A stretch of 64,000 nt of DNA from Marmoricola sp. (GCA_025965195.1 JAOPXK010000098.1:21335-85334); one strand, 5' to 3'. Positions 52,485 to 61,408 are shown, counted from the stretch's first letter. Translations and numbers: made by a program. Notes: generated from the letters alone by a model not told the origin.

Positions 52485-53267
52485 CTACTCGGCCGCGGGT
52501 GCCTGCATCAGCCAGAACATCGCGCCCTGCGCGTCGGCGAGCATCGCCATCCGGCCGATCCCGGGCACGTCGAACGCGGGAGCGAGCGCCTTGCCGCCCA
52601 GCTCCTCGGCCTTTGCGACCGTTGCATCGGCATCGACCACGTTGAAGTAGACGTTCCAGTGCGGGGGAAGGTGGTCCATCGGCGGCACTGTCGCGCCACC
52701 GATCGTCTGGCCGTCGACCGTCAGCGAGGTGTACGCCGGCCCGCCGTCCATGGACATCTCCTCGGAACCGATGCCGAGCACCTCGGCGTAGAACGGCAGC
52801 GCGGCCGCGACATCCGGGGTGACGAGCTCGTTCCAGATCGGTGTGCCGGGTTCGTTCGCCCGCTCGGTGCCGATGTGCTCCTTGGCCTGCCAGAGATTGA
52901 CCCTGGCGTCGGTCGGGTCCTGGATCGCCGCCATCCGGCCCAGGTCGAACACGTCGAACGGACCTGCCTCGACCTTGCCGCCGGCACCCGCCACCTTGGC
53001 GGCGACCGCATCCACGTCGTCGACTGCCAGGTAGACGGTCCAGAACGCGGGGTGGCCGGCGAGGTTGGGCATCTGACCGGCGATACCGGCGACGGGATCG
53101 CCCTCGAGGTTGCCGATCATGTAGACGCCCCCGTCCTCACCGCCCGGGTTGTCCACGACGTCCCAGCCGAAGAGCTGGCCGTAGAACGTCTTGCCTGCCT
53201 GCTGGTCGGGGGTCGTCAGCTCCACCCAGCACGGGGTGCCCTGCTTGTAGCTCTCGAACTTCGACAT
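52485..53267 (-). CDS. Two-domain VOC (glyoxalase-like) protein
   Basis: 260 residues from ATG 53267 with GGAGCA upstream. Two similar vicinal-oxygen-chelate halves (about 1-122 and 135-260) each begin with a PCWVELTTPDQQAGKTFYGQ or PIWNELVTPDVAAALPFYAE strand-helix. Each ends with GRMA(A/M)(I/L) and a final (D/A)P-type strand. The family is common in actinobacteria (hydroxylase-like Act-type). The metal ligands are not complete, so a binding role is also possible. The function is unknown. Confidence 0.85.
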   Translation of the reverse strand: MSKFESYKQGTPCWVELTTPDQQAGKTFYGQLFGWDVVDNPGGEDGGVYMIGNLEGDPVAGIAGQMPNLAGHPAFWTVYLAVDDVDAVAAKVAGAGGKVEAGPFDVFDLGRMAAIQDPTDARVNLWQAKEHIGTERANEPGTPIWNELVTPDVAAALPFYAEVLGIGSEEMSMDGGPAYTSLTVDGQTIGGATVPPMDHLPPHWNVYFNVVDADATVAKAEELGGKALAPAFDVPGIGRMAMLADAQGAMFWLMQAPAAE

Positions 53268-53431
53268 CGCTGCTCCTTGAGAAGTTGTTGGGTAGTGATC
53301 GACCCCCGGTGACCCGCTCAGTACCCGAGTCAACACCCGACCACCGACAACAACAATGGCCGGTCACCAACGGGCAATGGCCGGGAGCAGACGATGCGAT
53401 GGCCAGTCGACGACAGGGATAGTTTGGGTCC

Positions 53432-54169
53432 GTGACCGAGCACAGCAAGCCCAACGCCGAGCCCAACACCGGGTCTCACACCGGGCCCCATACCGGGCCC
53501 CGCACCCAGGACCTCGGCTTCGCGCGGGTGGATCTGGACCGCGCCGAGCGCACCGGCGATCCGGAGGTCGTCTACGGTGCCGGCAAGAGCCCCGAGCAGA
53601 TCGTCGCGATCCTGCGGACCCTGCATGAGAGAAACCCGAAGCGCGCCGTGCTTGCGACCCGGCTGACCGAGGAGGCACGTGCCTTCGTGCGGACCGCGCT
53701 GCCGGAGGCGGCCGTCGATGACGTCGCGCACGCCGTCACCCTCGGCCCCCTTCCCGTTGCTCGCGGGACCGTGGCCGTCATCAGTGCGGGCACCTCCGAT
53801 GCACCGGTCGCAGCGGAGGCCGTGCTCGCTGCCCGGGTGCACGGTGCCGGCGTGCACCGCATCGAGGACGTCGGCGTCGCCGGCCTGCACCGGCTGCTCG
53901 ACGCGCGGTCGGAGTTCGCCGATGCCGACTGCCTGATCGTCGTCGCTGGCATGGAAGGCGCGTTGCCGAGTGTCGTCGGCGGCCTGAGCGGCGTACCTCT
54001 CGTTGCGGTGCCCACCAGCGTCGGCTACGGCGCTTCCTTCGGCGGCCTCGCCGCCCTCCTCGCCATGCTCAACTCCTGCGCACCCGGCGTGACCGTGGTC
54101 AACATCGACAACGGGTACGGCGCCGGCGTCTTCGCTGCCCGGGTCGCCCGCAATGCCCGGGAGCGGTAG
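53432..54169 (+). CDS. larB: Nickel-pincer cofactor biosynthesis protein LarB
   Basis: 245 residues from GTG 53432. The N-terminus is a low-complexity stretch (SHTGPHTGPRTQ). The core LGFARVDLDRAERTGDPEVV and KSPEQIVAILRTLHERN and the PurE-like AIR-carboxylase domain (VISAGTSDAPVAAEA, VVAGMEGALPSVVGGL, PTSVGYGASFGG) are characteristic of LarB. LarB carboxylates and hydrolyses nicotinate adenine dinucleotide as the first step toward the nickel-pincer nucleotide of lactate racemase and related enzymes. Its stop codon shares a base with the larC start. Confidence 0.93.
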   Translation: MTEHSKPNAEPNTGSHTGPHTGPRTQDLGFARVDLDRAERTGDPEVVYGAGKSPEQIVAILRTLHERNPKRAVLATRLTEEARAFVRTALPEAAVDDVAHAVTLGPLPVARGTVAVISAGTSDAPVAAEAVLAARVHGAGVHRIEDVGVAGLHRLLDARSEFADADCLIVVAGMEGALPSVVGGLSGVPLVAVPTSVGYGASFGGLAALLAMLNSCAPGVTVVNIDNGYGAGVFAARVARNARER

Positions 54170-55374
54170 TGGTCTCGACAAGCTCGACCACCGTTGCGTG
54201 GATCGACGCGTCGTCAGGGGCCAGCGGCGACATGCTGCTCGGTGCCCTCGTCGCGGCCGGCGCACCTCTCGAGGCCATTCAGTCCGCGATCGACCTTGTC
54301 TCGCCCGAGCCAGTCACCCTTCGCATCGAAGAGGTCCAGCGCAACGGCTTCGCTGCCACCCGCGTCCATGTCGAGGTCGCCGACTCGTCCACCCATCGCA
54401 CCTGGGCCGACATCCGCACCCTGCTCGCACCGCTCGACGGTCCGGTCCGGTCACGCGCGGTCCACGCGTTCACCCTGCTGGCCGAGGCCGAGGGTCGGGT
54501 GCACGGGACGCCAGCCGACGACGTGCACTTTCACGAGGTCGGCGCACTCGACTCCATCGCCGATGTGGTCGGAGTGTCCGCAGGCCTTGCCGCGTTGGGG
54601 ATTGACGTCCTGGTCGTCTCGCCGATCGCCGTCGGTGGCGGACAGGTCAGGGTCGCGCACGGCTCCATCGGCGTGCCCGCTCCGGCCGTCGTCGAGCTGC
54701 TCCGCGGCGTTCCGACGTACGGCGGACCGGTCGAGCTCGAGCTCTGCACGCCGACAGGTGCTGCCCTGCTCGTGGCAAACGCGACCGGCTTCGGACCTCA
54801 GCCCGCGATGGCGACCGAGGCCGTCGGTGTCGGTGCAGGCGGGCGGGACCCGGAGGGGCACGCGAACGTCGTCCGGCTGCTGGTGGGTGAGATGGTCTCG
54901 ACAAGCTCGACCACCGGGGACAGCGCGACCGCCGGGGGCACCGCGCTCGTCATCGAGACGAATGTGGACGACCTCGACCCGCGCCTGTGGCCCGACGTGA
55001 TCGCCGCCCTCCTGAACGCCGGCGCCAGCGACGCCTGGCTGACGCCGATCCTGATGAAGAAGGGCCGGCCGGCTCACACCCTGCATGTCCTGACCGGCGC
55101 CGAGCGGGCCGACGGGGTCTGCCGGGAGATCTTCCGGCAGACCTCCACGATCGGACTCCGCGAGACCACCGTCGCCAAGCATGCGCTCGACCGCGAGATG
55201 CGCCAGGTCGAGATCGGCGGTCACCGGATCGCCGTGAAACTCGCCCGGCTCGACGGTGAGCTGATGAACGCGCAACCCGAGTACGACGACATCGCCGCCG
55301 CCGCCAGGGCACTGAACCGCCCCATCAAGGAGGTGCTCTCCGAGGCGATCGCGCTCACCCGTACCTTTGCCTGA
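54169..55374 (+). CDS. larC: Nickel-pincer cofactor nickel-insertion protein LarC
   Basis: 401 residues. WIDASSGASGDMLLGALVAAG near the start and HFHEVGALDSIADVVG are the LarC signatures. The C-terminal domain ETNVDDLDPRLWPDV onward is also typical. LarC uses CTP to insert nickel in the cofactor. Two segments, residues 1-8 and 242-249, both read MVSTSSTT and are encoded by copies of a dispersed palindromic repeat. Without the repeat there is no start codon, since the codon before the core is GTT. Some bacteria split larC by a programmed frameshift; here it is one frame. Confidence 0.93.
   Translation: MVSTSSTTVAWIDASSGASGDMLLGALVAAGAPLEAIQSAIDLVSPEPVTLRIEEVQRNGFAATRVHVEVADSSTHRTWADIRTLLAPLDGPVRSRAVHAFTLLAEAEGRVHGTPADDVHFHEVGALDSIADVVGVSAGLAALGIDVLVVSPIAVGGGQVRVAHGSIGVPAPAVVELLRGVPTYGGPVELELCTPTGAALLVANATGFGPQPAMATEAVGVGAGGRDPEGHANVVRLLVGEMVSTSSTTGDSATAGGTALVIETNVDDLDPRLWPDVIAALLNAGASDAWLTPILMKKGRPAHTLHVLTGAERADGVCREIFRQTSTIGLRETTVAKHALDREMRQVEIGGHRIAVKLARLDGELMNAQPEYDDIAAAARALNRPIKEVLSEAIALTRTFA
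54170..54193. repeat. REP-like palindromic repeat, copy 1
   Basis: A 24-nt element beginning TGGTCTCGACAAGC and ending GACCACCG. The outer arms TGGTC and GACCA pair. It spans the larB/larC junction and supplies the first codons of larC. Confidence 0.8.
54893..54916. repeat. REP-like palindromic repeat, copy 2, inside larC
   Basis: Identical over 24 nt to the copy at 54170, in the same orientation and same reading frame. It encodes residues 242-249 of LarC between the two conserved domains. Confidence 0.8.
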
Positions 55375-55979
55375 TGGATCTCGCCGTCATCGCGATCGCC
55401 TTCGGCGCGATCTTCCTCGTTGAGCTGCCCGACAAGACCTTCATCGCGGCGCTGGTGCTGTCCACCCGCTACCCACCGCGTGCCGTCTGGGTCGGTGTCG
55501 GCGTGGCCTTCCTGATCCAGACCCTGATCGCGGTCAGCGTCGGCAAGGTGGTCACCTACCTTCCCCACGGGATCGTGCAGGGCGTCGCCGGAGTGATCTT
55601 CCTGGCCGGGGCGTTCCTGCTGTTCCGCGAGGCACCCAAGGCGGACGCCGCAGAGGCTGCGACCGAGGAGGAGTTCGCGGCGATGGCGGGCGACACCAAG
55701 ACCGGCTGGGCCGCCGTCATCGCGTCGTTCCTGGTCCTCTTCGCGGCCGAGTGGGGCGACCTGTCGCAGCTGCTCACGATCAGCCTGGTCGGGAAGTACC
55801 ACGAGCCCGTCTCGGTCTTCATCGGTGCGTGGGCTGCGCTGCTCGTGGTGTCCGGGCTGGCGATCGTGGCCGGCCGGGTGCTGCTGCGCCACGTGCGGCT
55901 GTCACTGATCCACTACATCGGCGCTGCGGTCTGCCTGCTGCTCGCCCTCATCACGGCAGCCGAGCTGATCTGGAACTAG
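55374..55979 (+). CDS. TMEM165/GDT1-family cation transporter
   Basis: 201 residues with six membrane segments in two homologous halves. Each half has the family's acidic motif: FLVELPDKTFIAAL (about 14-27) and FAAEWGDLSQLLTI (about 125-138). GDT1 proteins move Mn2+ or Ca2+ against protons. The start overlaps the larC stop (TGATG), so it is in the larBC operon. A link to metal supply for the cofactor pathway is possible but unproven. Confidence 0.9.
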   Translation: MDLAVIAIAFGAIFLVELPDKTFIAALVLSTRYPPRAVWVGVGVAFLIQTLIAVSVGKVVTYLPHGIVQGVAGVIFLAGAFLLFREAPKADAAEAATEEEFAAMAGDTKTGWAAVIASFLVLFAAEWGDLSQLLTISLVGKYHEPVSVFIGAWAALLVVSGLAIVAGRVLLRHVRLSLIHYIGAAVCLLLALITAAELIWN

Positions 55980-55988
55980 AGTCGCGGC

Positions 55989-57197
55989 ATGTCCTTCGGA
56001 GTCGGTAGCGAAGTCGGTCAGCTGCGCACGGTGATGTTGCACCGGCCCGGTCCCGAGCTCCAGCGGCTGACTCCCCGCAACAACGACAAGCTCCTCTTCG
56101 ACGGCATCCCGTGGGTCAGCCGCGCGCAGGACGAGCACGATGCCTTCGCCCAGGCCCTGCGTGATCGAGACGTCGAGGTCCTCTACCTGACCGACCTGCT
56201 GATCGAGACCCTCGCCGCCGAGTCGGCGCGTGGGCATGCGATCACGGCGGTCACCGACTCGCTGCATCTCGGCGACACGTTGCGCGACTACCTGCGGAAG
56301 GTGCTGCTCGACTGGTCGCCCACGGAGCTCGCCGGCGTCCTCACCGCCGGCCTCCGCAACGACGAGGTCCGCGGCGGCTTCGGCCTGGTCACCTCGCTCC
56401 TCGCGCACGACGACTTCCTGATCGATCCGCTGCCGAACCTGCTCTTCACCCGCGACTCGAGCGTCTGGATCCGCGAAAGGGTGGCAATCACGTCACTCGC
56501 CATGCCGGCTCGCGAGCGCGAGACGCAGCTGACCGAGCTGATCTACACCGACCACCCGAGGTTCGTCGGCACGCCCAAGATCCATGGCTGGCAGCACGAG
56601 CACGTGGAGGGTGGCGACGTACTCCTGATGTCGCCCGGCGTCCTCGCTGTCGGCGTCGGCGAGCGTTCGACCCCAGCCGGCGTCGAACGCCTCGCCCGGC
56701 AGGTGTTCGCGGCGGACCTGGCGCACACCGTCCTCGCCGTTCCCATCGCCCAGACCCGGGCCACCATGCACCTCGACACGGTCTGCACGATGGTCGATGT
56801 CGACAAGATCGTGATGTACCCCAACGTTGCCGACAGCCTGCAGGCGTTCGCTGTCACGCTCGAGGGTCGCGACTCGACCGTGCACGCCGACGGGCTCGAC
56901 CTGAACGTGGCCCCCGCTGAGCCGTTCCTGGTGGCGGCCGCCAAGGCAATGGGTATCGACACGTTGCACCAGATCGACACCGGTCTCGACCCGGTCACCG
57001 CCGAGCGCGAGCAGTGGGACGACGGCAACAACACTCTCGCGATCGCGCCTCGGGTGGCCGTCGCCTACGAGCGCAACGTGGAGACGAACTCCCGGCTGGA
57101 AGCCGCCGGGATCGAGGTCATCGCGATCGCCGGATCCGAGCTCGGCTCCGGCCGTGGCGGACCCCGCTGCATGTCCTGCCCGATCGCCCGGGACTAG
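55989..57197 (+). CDS. arcA: Arginine deiminase
   Basis: 402 residues. The amidinotransferase fold has [34 protein letters not shown] and catalytic cysteine C394 in [21 protein letters not shown] carries the catalytic His. It hydrolyses arginine to citrulline and ammonia in the cytoplasm. The start is 9 nt after the transporter stop, so it is co-transcribed. The usual arcB and arcC partners of the fermentative pathway are not in the window. Confidence 0.94.
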   Translation: MSFGVGSEVGQLRTVMLHRPGPELQRLTPRNNDKLLFDGIPWVSRAQDEHDAFAQALRDRDVEVLYLTDLLIETLAAESARGHAITAVTDSLHLGDTLRDYLRKVLLDWSPTELAGVLTAGLRNDEVRGGFGLVTSLLAHDDFLIDPLPNLLFTRDSSVWIRERVAITSLAMPARERETQLTELIYTDHPRFVGTPKIHGWQHEHVEGGDVLLMSPGVLAVGVGERSTPAGVERLARQVFAADLAHTVLAVPIAQTRATMHLDTVCTMVDVDKIVMYPNVADSLQAFAVTLEGRDSTVHADGLDLNVAPAEPFLVAAAKAMGIDTLHQIDTGLDPVTAEREQWDDGNNTLAIAPRVAVAYERNVETNSRLEAAGIEVIAIAGSELGSGRGGPRCMSCPIARD

Positions 57198-57233
57198 CTG
57201 GTCCCCGAGCCTGAAACCGTCCGGACACGGAAA

Positions 57234-57273
57234 GGCCCGGCCGATGTCGACGGGGGATGCAACAGCGGCCGGG
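57234..57273. terminator. Hairpin between convergent arcA and DUF5926 genes
   Basis: A 9-bp perfect stem GCCCGGCCG/CGGCCGGGC with a 22-nt loop, 36 nt behind the arcA stop. Confidence 0.6.
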
Positions 57274-57340
57274 CAGTAGTGAATCTAGATCACGGCAGAG
57301 CGAATGACAACAGGTTCCAGGCCGGTCCGCCCGCCGGGAA

Positions 57341-58288
57341 CTACCGGATCGTGAGCTGCCGATTGGCGAGCCCGGAGCGGGCCGCACGCTCCTCCGTGGT
57401 GAGGGCCGAACCGTCCGCCAGCGTCGCCGTGAGCAGCTCTGCAAAGGCCGCTGCGGGGGCGGCCAGAGGCGCTGCTCCGGTCCCGACGGGCAGGTCCCAC
57501 ACCGGGACGAGCAGTCCGTGCGCACGGAACATCCCGATCAGGCGGGCACCCTCGACGAGGTTGTCCCGGCCGGCGACGTGCAGCCGGGCGAGCGCATCGA
57601 GGAGCCGGTTCTCGTCCTCCGGCATCACCCAGCGGAGGTACTCCCGGCTCCCGATCGCCGTCCAGTAGGCGCCTTCGACACCATCGAGCCGGGCCGTCGG
57701 GGCCGCCGCGCCGTTGGCCTGCTCGAGTGCGGCAGCCATCGAGCCGTCCGTGTCCTCGAGATCGGCGAGCCAGTAGTCGAAGCCCTCGTGGACCGTCACG
57801 TCCAGGCTGGTGTTGCTGATCAGGTCCTGGAGCCGTGGGCCGTCGCCGGGCGACTCGGTGAGACCGACCAGGGTGCCGGGTTCGGCGTCGAGCGCCTTGT
57901 TGAGTACGGCGGCAAGGTCACGGCTCGGATCGCCGTAGGAGTGCTGGACCTGCAGACCGAGCCAGATGGCGCCGTCGGCACGGACCAGGCCAGGCGCTGC
58001 GCCCGGCAGCAACGAACAGAGCAGCACCGTGCGATCGGAGCCCTTCAACATCAGCGGTGCAGTCGCGGCGGGGACGAACTCCCGGACCGCCACCAGGTCG
58101 CACTCACCCGGCAGGCCCTCGAAGGGACGCGTGGCGGGTGGGGCACCGGCCGCCGATCCGTGGCAGGCCTTGTAGCGCCGACCCGATCCACACGGACAGG
58201 GCTGGCGTGGCCCGACGGATCCTTCGGTGCCCAGGGTGCCTTCGGGTGCTTCGACGGTGCGGGCCTTGACGCGCGACTTCTTCCCCAT
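57341..58288 (-). CDS. DUF5926-like SEC-C motif protein
   Basis: 315 residues. The basic N-terminus (GKKSRVKART) is followed by a SEC-C zinc motif PCPCGSGRRYKACHG near residue 31 and then a large uncharacterised domain (FEGLPGECDLVAVREFVPAAT; YGDPSRDLAAVL; WVMPEDENRLLDALARLH). This matches the actinobacterial DUF5926 layout. The SEC-C motif usually contacts ribosomes or SecB-like partners, so a translation- or export-linked role is possible. No enzyme motif is seen. Confidence 0.8.
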   Translation of the reverse strand: MGKKSRVKARTVEAPEGTLGTEGSVGPRQPCPCGSGRRYKACHGSAAGAPPATRPFEGLPGECDLVAVREFVPAATAPLMLKGSDRTVLLCSLLPGAAPGLVRADGAIWLGLQVQHSYGDPSRDLAAVLNKALDAEPGTLVGLTESPGDGPRLQDLISNTSLDVTVHEGFDYWLADLEDTDGSMAAALEQANGAAAPTARLDGVEGAYWTAIGSREYLRWVMPEDENRLLDALARLHVAGRDNLVEGARLIGMFRAHGLLVPVWDLPVGTGAAPLAAPAAAFAELLTATLADGSALTTEERAARSGLANRQLTIR

Positions 58289-58318
58289 GGGCCGAAGGCT
58301 AGAGGAAGTGCGTGCGCG

Positions 58319-58735
58319 TCAGTCCAGCGGGAGCGTTGCGTGCACGGTGGACCGCGAGCGGCCCGGTTCGTGCCACCAGCGCGTCGAGATCGACTCGACG
58401 ATCTTGAGGCCGCGCCCGGCCAGATCCGAGAGGCCGACGTCGATGCGCTGCGGGACCGTCGGGGATCCCCCGTCGGTGACGGAGATGTCGAGGGTCTGCT
58501 CGGCCCGCCCCCAGGCGACCAGCATGGTGCCGTCGGCGAGCGGAGTGGCGTGGCGGATGGCGTTGCCGACGAGCTCGCTGACGATCAGCCGGCAGTCCTC
58601 GATGAACTCGACCGGCGAACCGCTTGAATGCAGCCAGGCTTCCAGCTCGTGCCGGGCCACCCCGGCGCTGCTCGCCGTGAACGGGAGGGCGATCGCGACA
58701 GACACCCACGCCTGGCCGGGCACGTCAGCATCCAC
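58319..58735 (-). CDS. RsbW-like anti-sigma/ATP-binding protein
   Basis: 138 residues from GTG 58735, chosen because GGAGG lies 5 nt upstream; TTG 58756 lacks a site. The HATPase_c fold has the N-box LIVSELVGNAIRHATPL, the G1 box SVTDGGSPT (the Asp-Gly-Gly form typical of serine kinases) and GLSDLAGRGLKIVESI as G2. Such small soluble kinases control sigma factors or other regulators by partner switching. No anti-anti-sigma gene is adjacent, so its partner is unknown. Confidence 0.85.
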   Translation of the reverse strand: MDADVPGQAWVSVAIALPFTASSAGVARHELEAWLHSSGSPVEFIEDCRLIVSELVGNAIRHATPLADGTMLVAWGRAEQTLDISVTDGGSPTVPQRIDVGLSDLAGRGLKIVESISTRWWHEPGRSRSTVHATLPLD

Positions 58736-58835
58736 CGTGTCCTCCGTGTCTTGCAACGAGTGACCGACCGGACCCCCCGATCACCGGGATCATGCCCAGC
58801 TCCGGGGCCGCTCAAACGCTCGGGGCCGCTCAAGC

Positions 58836-59618
58836 TCAACCGTCGAGATACCGGATCGCCGCACCCGGGTTGTCCGTGATCACCGCTTCGATGCCGAGGT
58901 CGATGCAGAGATCGATGTCCTTCTCGGTGTTGACCGTCCAGCAGTGCACCCGCGTGCCGGACTTGGAGATCCTGCGGATCACCTCGGGGTGGTCACGGAG
59001 CAGGTTGATTCCCGGGCCCGCGATCCAGCTGGGCTCCGCGATCGGTCGCAACCGGGCCCACTGGGTCGGGCCGTCCATCAGGTAGACGACGTCGAGGTGC
59101 GGGGCGATCCGGCGGACCCGCCGCAGGGCGACCCACGAGAAGCTCATGATCCGCACCGGAGAGTCCTTGCCGGCCCAGCCGAACTCATCGAGCAGGTCGA
59201 CCAGTCGGCGTTCCACCAGGCCCGCGTAGCGGGTCGGGTGCTTGGTCTCGATGGCGAGCTCGACGCGACGCGGGTAGTCGGCCGCTGTCTCGAGCAGCCG
59301 GCGCATCGTCAGGACCTTGTTGAGCTCGGGATCCACCTCGGGCGCCTCGTCGTCGAGGTCGGCCCACGGGTTCTTCCAGGCCGCGAAGTCGAGCTCCTCG
59401 AGCTCGGCCAGCTCCATCGTGGAGACGACACCGTCCCGGTACGCCGTACGCCGGACATTGCGGTCGTGCACACAGACGAGGTGGCCGTCAGCGGTCAGCC
59501 GGACATCGCACTCGAGGGCGTCGGCACCTTCGTCGAGCGCGGCAACGTACGCGCCCAACGTGTGCTCTGCATTCGTCGCACTTGACCCCCGATGGGCCAC
59601 GACCTGCGGCCGCTCCAT
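58836..59618 (-). CDS. Glycerophosphodiester phosphodiesterase
   Basis: 260 residues. VVAHRGSSATNAEHTLGAY carries the catalytic His (H9) and Arg, and ADALECDVRLTADGHLVCVHD carries the metal-binding Glu and Asp and second His (partly quoted). The C-terminal HCWTVNTEKDIDLCIDLGI and AVITDNPG are standard. There is no signal peptide, so it is cytoplasmic. It hydrolyses deacylated phospholipids to glycerol-3-phosphate and an alcohol. Confidence 0.94.
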   Translation of the reverse strand: MERPQVVAHRGSSATNAEHTLGAYVAALDEGADALECDVRLTADGHLVCVHDRNVRRTAYRDGVVSTMELAELEELDFAAWKNPWADLDDEAPEVDPELNKVLTMRRLLETAADYPRRVELAIETKHPTRYAGLVERRLVDLLDEFGWAGKDSPVRIMSFSWVALRRVRRIAPHLDVVYLMDGPTQWARLRPIAEPSWIAGPGINLLRDHPEVIRRISKSGTRVHCWTVNTEKDIDLCIDLGIEAVITDNPGAAIRYLDG

Positions 59619-59653
59619 GGGTTCATCGTGTCAGACTCCCTCAGAGTTTCGAC

Positions 59654-59821
59654 GTGCCGCCTCGGTCCTTGCTTGCCCGCGTTCCGGTCGTCTTTGCGAT
59701 GGTGGCGCTCGCGGTCGTGCTGACGGCGTCGAGCGGCCGCGACGGCTCCATCGCGACGAGCTGTACTTCCGCACCCTCGAGCCCGCATGGGGGCGTCCTC
59801 GCCGCGGAGTGGTCGGTCTAG
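59654..59821 (+). CDS. Possible small secreted or membrane peptide (55 aa)
   Basis: GTG 59654 opens a 55-codon frame with a basic start, a hydrophobic segment (VPVVFAMVALAVVLTASS) and a short polar tail with one cysteine. It fits the gap between two genes and the stop overlaps the end of the AAA ATPase gene. There is no clear ribosome site, and GC-rich sequence makes chance frames common, so this call is weak. Confidence 0.3.
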   Translation: MPPRSLLARVPVVFAMVALAVVLTASSGRDGSIATSCTSAPSSPHGGVLAAEWSV

Positions 59822-61032
59822 TCGCGCTCGCGGAGGTACTTCCCGAAGTGCGGCACGGTGAAGGCGATCCGGCCGCGCTCTCCCGAGTAGATCAAACCCT
59901 TCTTGAGCAGCGAATCCCGTGCCGGCGAAAGGGATTGCGGCTTCTTGCCAAGCTTCGCCGCCACATCGGAGGTCGGCACGGACCCGATGTCGTCCACGTC
60001 CTCCGTGCCCTGGTCGGCGAGCGCAACCGCTGCGTCCGCCATCGCCCGGAGGTACTCCCGTTCGCCCGGCGTCGCACGGTCGTAGCGACTGCCGAAGAAC
60101 CCGACGGCGAGCTCTGCCTCCGCCTCGGGCGCCGCGACCGCGACGTCTTCGGCGGTGATCGGCGAGCGCGGAGCGAGGTCCCAGACCGCCTTGCCGTAGG
60201 CCTGGATGAAGTACGGGTAGCCACCGGTCGCGGCGTACATCGCGTCCAGGGCCGCATCGTCGTAGGCCGCGTCCTCGTCCCTTGCCGGGGCCGACAGGGC
60301 CAGGTCGGCGGCGTCGCGAGCCAGCCGGTCGATGCGCTGATAGCGGAAGAGCCGCTCGGAGTACGACTTGCTGGCGGAGAGTACGGCGGGCAGGTGGGGC
60401 AACCCGGCGCCGACCACGATGACCGGCAGCCCGGACTGGCTCATCTCGTGGCACGCCGCGCACAGGGCCGACACGTCATCGGGACCGAGATCCTGCATCT
60501 CGTCGATGAAGATGCCGATGCCCTTTCCGAGATCGGCGGCAAGACCACCGACGTCGGTGAACAGCTCGACGAGGTCGATCTCGATGTCGCCCGAGTCGGC
60601 ACGCCCCTTGGCGGCGGCGACGTCGATGCCGGGGTTCCACTGGTCGCGCAGCTTCGCGGCCGCGCCGGCCTCGCGCTGGGCAAACGCCCGGATCACGCCG
60701 AGCACGTGGTCGACGCTGTCCTGCTGCGGGTGGCCGAGCTCGCGGACGGCCTGGTGCAGCGCCGATGACAGCGGCCGGCGCAGGCCCTGGTCAGGCCGAG
60801 CCTCCAGCTTGCCGGTCCCCCAGTGCCGGCGTACGGCGGCAGAGCGGAGGGCGTTGAGCAGCACGGTCTTGCCCACACCTCGGAGGCCGGTCAGCACGAG
60901 CGAGCGTTCGGGACGTCCGTGGGCGACCCGTTCGAGCACGACGTCGAACGCCTGCAGCTGCTCGCCGCGGCCGGCCAGCTCGGGCGGCCGTTGTCCGGCG
61001 CCGGGCGCATACGGGTTCCTGACCGGGTCCAC
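59818..61032 (-). CDS. AAA-family ATPase with C-terminal winged helix
   Basis: 404 residues. The N-terminal PVRNPYAPGAGQRPPELAGR is typical of stand-alone AAA_16/ORC-like ATPases. Walker A is GLRGVGKT (49-56), Walker B IFIDEMQDLG (about 175), and the sensor-like VIVVGAGLPHLP follows. The C-terminal part (about 320-404) looks like a winged helix (VPTSDVAAKLGKKPQSLSPARD). Such proteins are of unknown function, sometimes in defence or mobile settings. A 7-bp inverted repeat sits 22 nt upstream of ATG 61032. Confidence 0.85.
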   Translation of the reverse strand: MDPVRNPYAPGAGQRPPELAGRGEQLQAFDVVLERVAHGRPERSLVLTGLRGVGKTVLLNALRSAAVRRHWGTGKLEARPDQGLRRPLSSALHQAVRELGHPQQDSVDHVLGVIRAFAQREAGAAAKLRDQWNPGIDVAAAKGRADSGDIEIDLVELFTDVGGLAADLGKGIGIFIDEMQDLGPDDVSALCAACHEMSQSGLPVIVVGAGLPHLPAVLSASKSYSERLFRYQRIDRLARDAADLALSAPARDEDAAYDDAALDAMYAATGGYPYFIQAYGKAVWDLAPRSPITAEDVAVAAPEAEAELAVGFFGSRYDRATPGEREYLRAMADAAVALADQGTEDVDDIGSVPTSDVAAKLGKKPQSLSPARDSLLKKGLIYSGERGRIAFTVPHFGKYLRERD

Positions 61033-61053
61033 GATCAGACTGTATCCGGCTCT

Positions 61054-61079
61054 CTAGCCAGAACCTTAGATTTGGCTAG
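61054..61079. promoter_or_regulatory. Inverted repeat upstream of the AAA ATPase
   Basis: CTAGCCA (61054-61060) and TGGCTAG (61073-61079) are perfect and 19 nt centre to centre. The AT-rich core between them (GAACCTTAGATT) stands out from its surroundings. It is a candidate operator or promoter. Confidence 0.5.
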
Positions 61080-61098
61080 CGTGTCCTAGCGGCCCGAG

Positions 61099-61347
61099 TC
61101 AGGCCGGGAGCGCGTCGACCCGGGGCGCCGCGACGTACGCGTCGTCCAGGCCCTCGCGCAGAGCCTCGATCAGCTCGGGCACCTCGTCGATCGCGAGCCG
61201 GAAGCTCGAGACGCACTGGTGGCCGCGCCACATGGACAGCACGACCAGGTCGGCGTCGTGGTGCCAGTGGATCCGCAGGGCCCGTTCGTCGCCACGTGCA
61301 TCGAGGAAGTACTCGACGCCCTCGGGGACAGGAGCGACTGCGGTCAT
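61099..61347 (-). CDS. Conserved small hypothetical protein (82 aa)
   Basis: From ATG 61347. Two-part alpha/beta layout: beta strands in VEYFLDARGDERALRIHWHHD, ADLVVLSMWRGHQCVSSFRL (the Trp-Arg-Gly-His pattern) and a helix DEVPELIEALREGLDDA. It looks like a small actinobacterial family but I cannot name it. It is divergent from the Nei-type glycosylase at 61409 with 61 nt between starts, so they could be co-regulated. Confidence 0.65.
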   Translation of the reverse strand: MTAVAPVPEGVEYFLDARGDERALRIHWHHDADLVVLSMWRGHQCVSSFRLAIDEVPELIEALREGLDDAYVAAPRVDALPA

Positions 61348-61408
61348 GTACCGATTGTGCTTCGTGGATCGCGAACGTGCCACCGGTTCCGGCGGATAGG
61401 TTTGGGTC

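Noticed and set aside
53340-53400. Two AATGGCCGG direct repeats upstream of larB
   Set aside because: Nine-base repeats with ordinary spacing are expected by chance in this GC-rich DNA and show no pairing or gene-end pattern.
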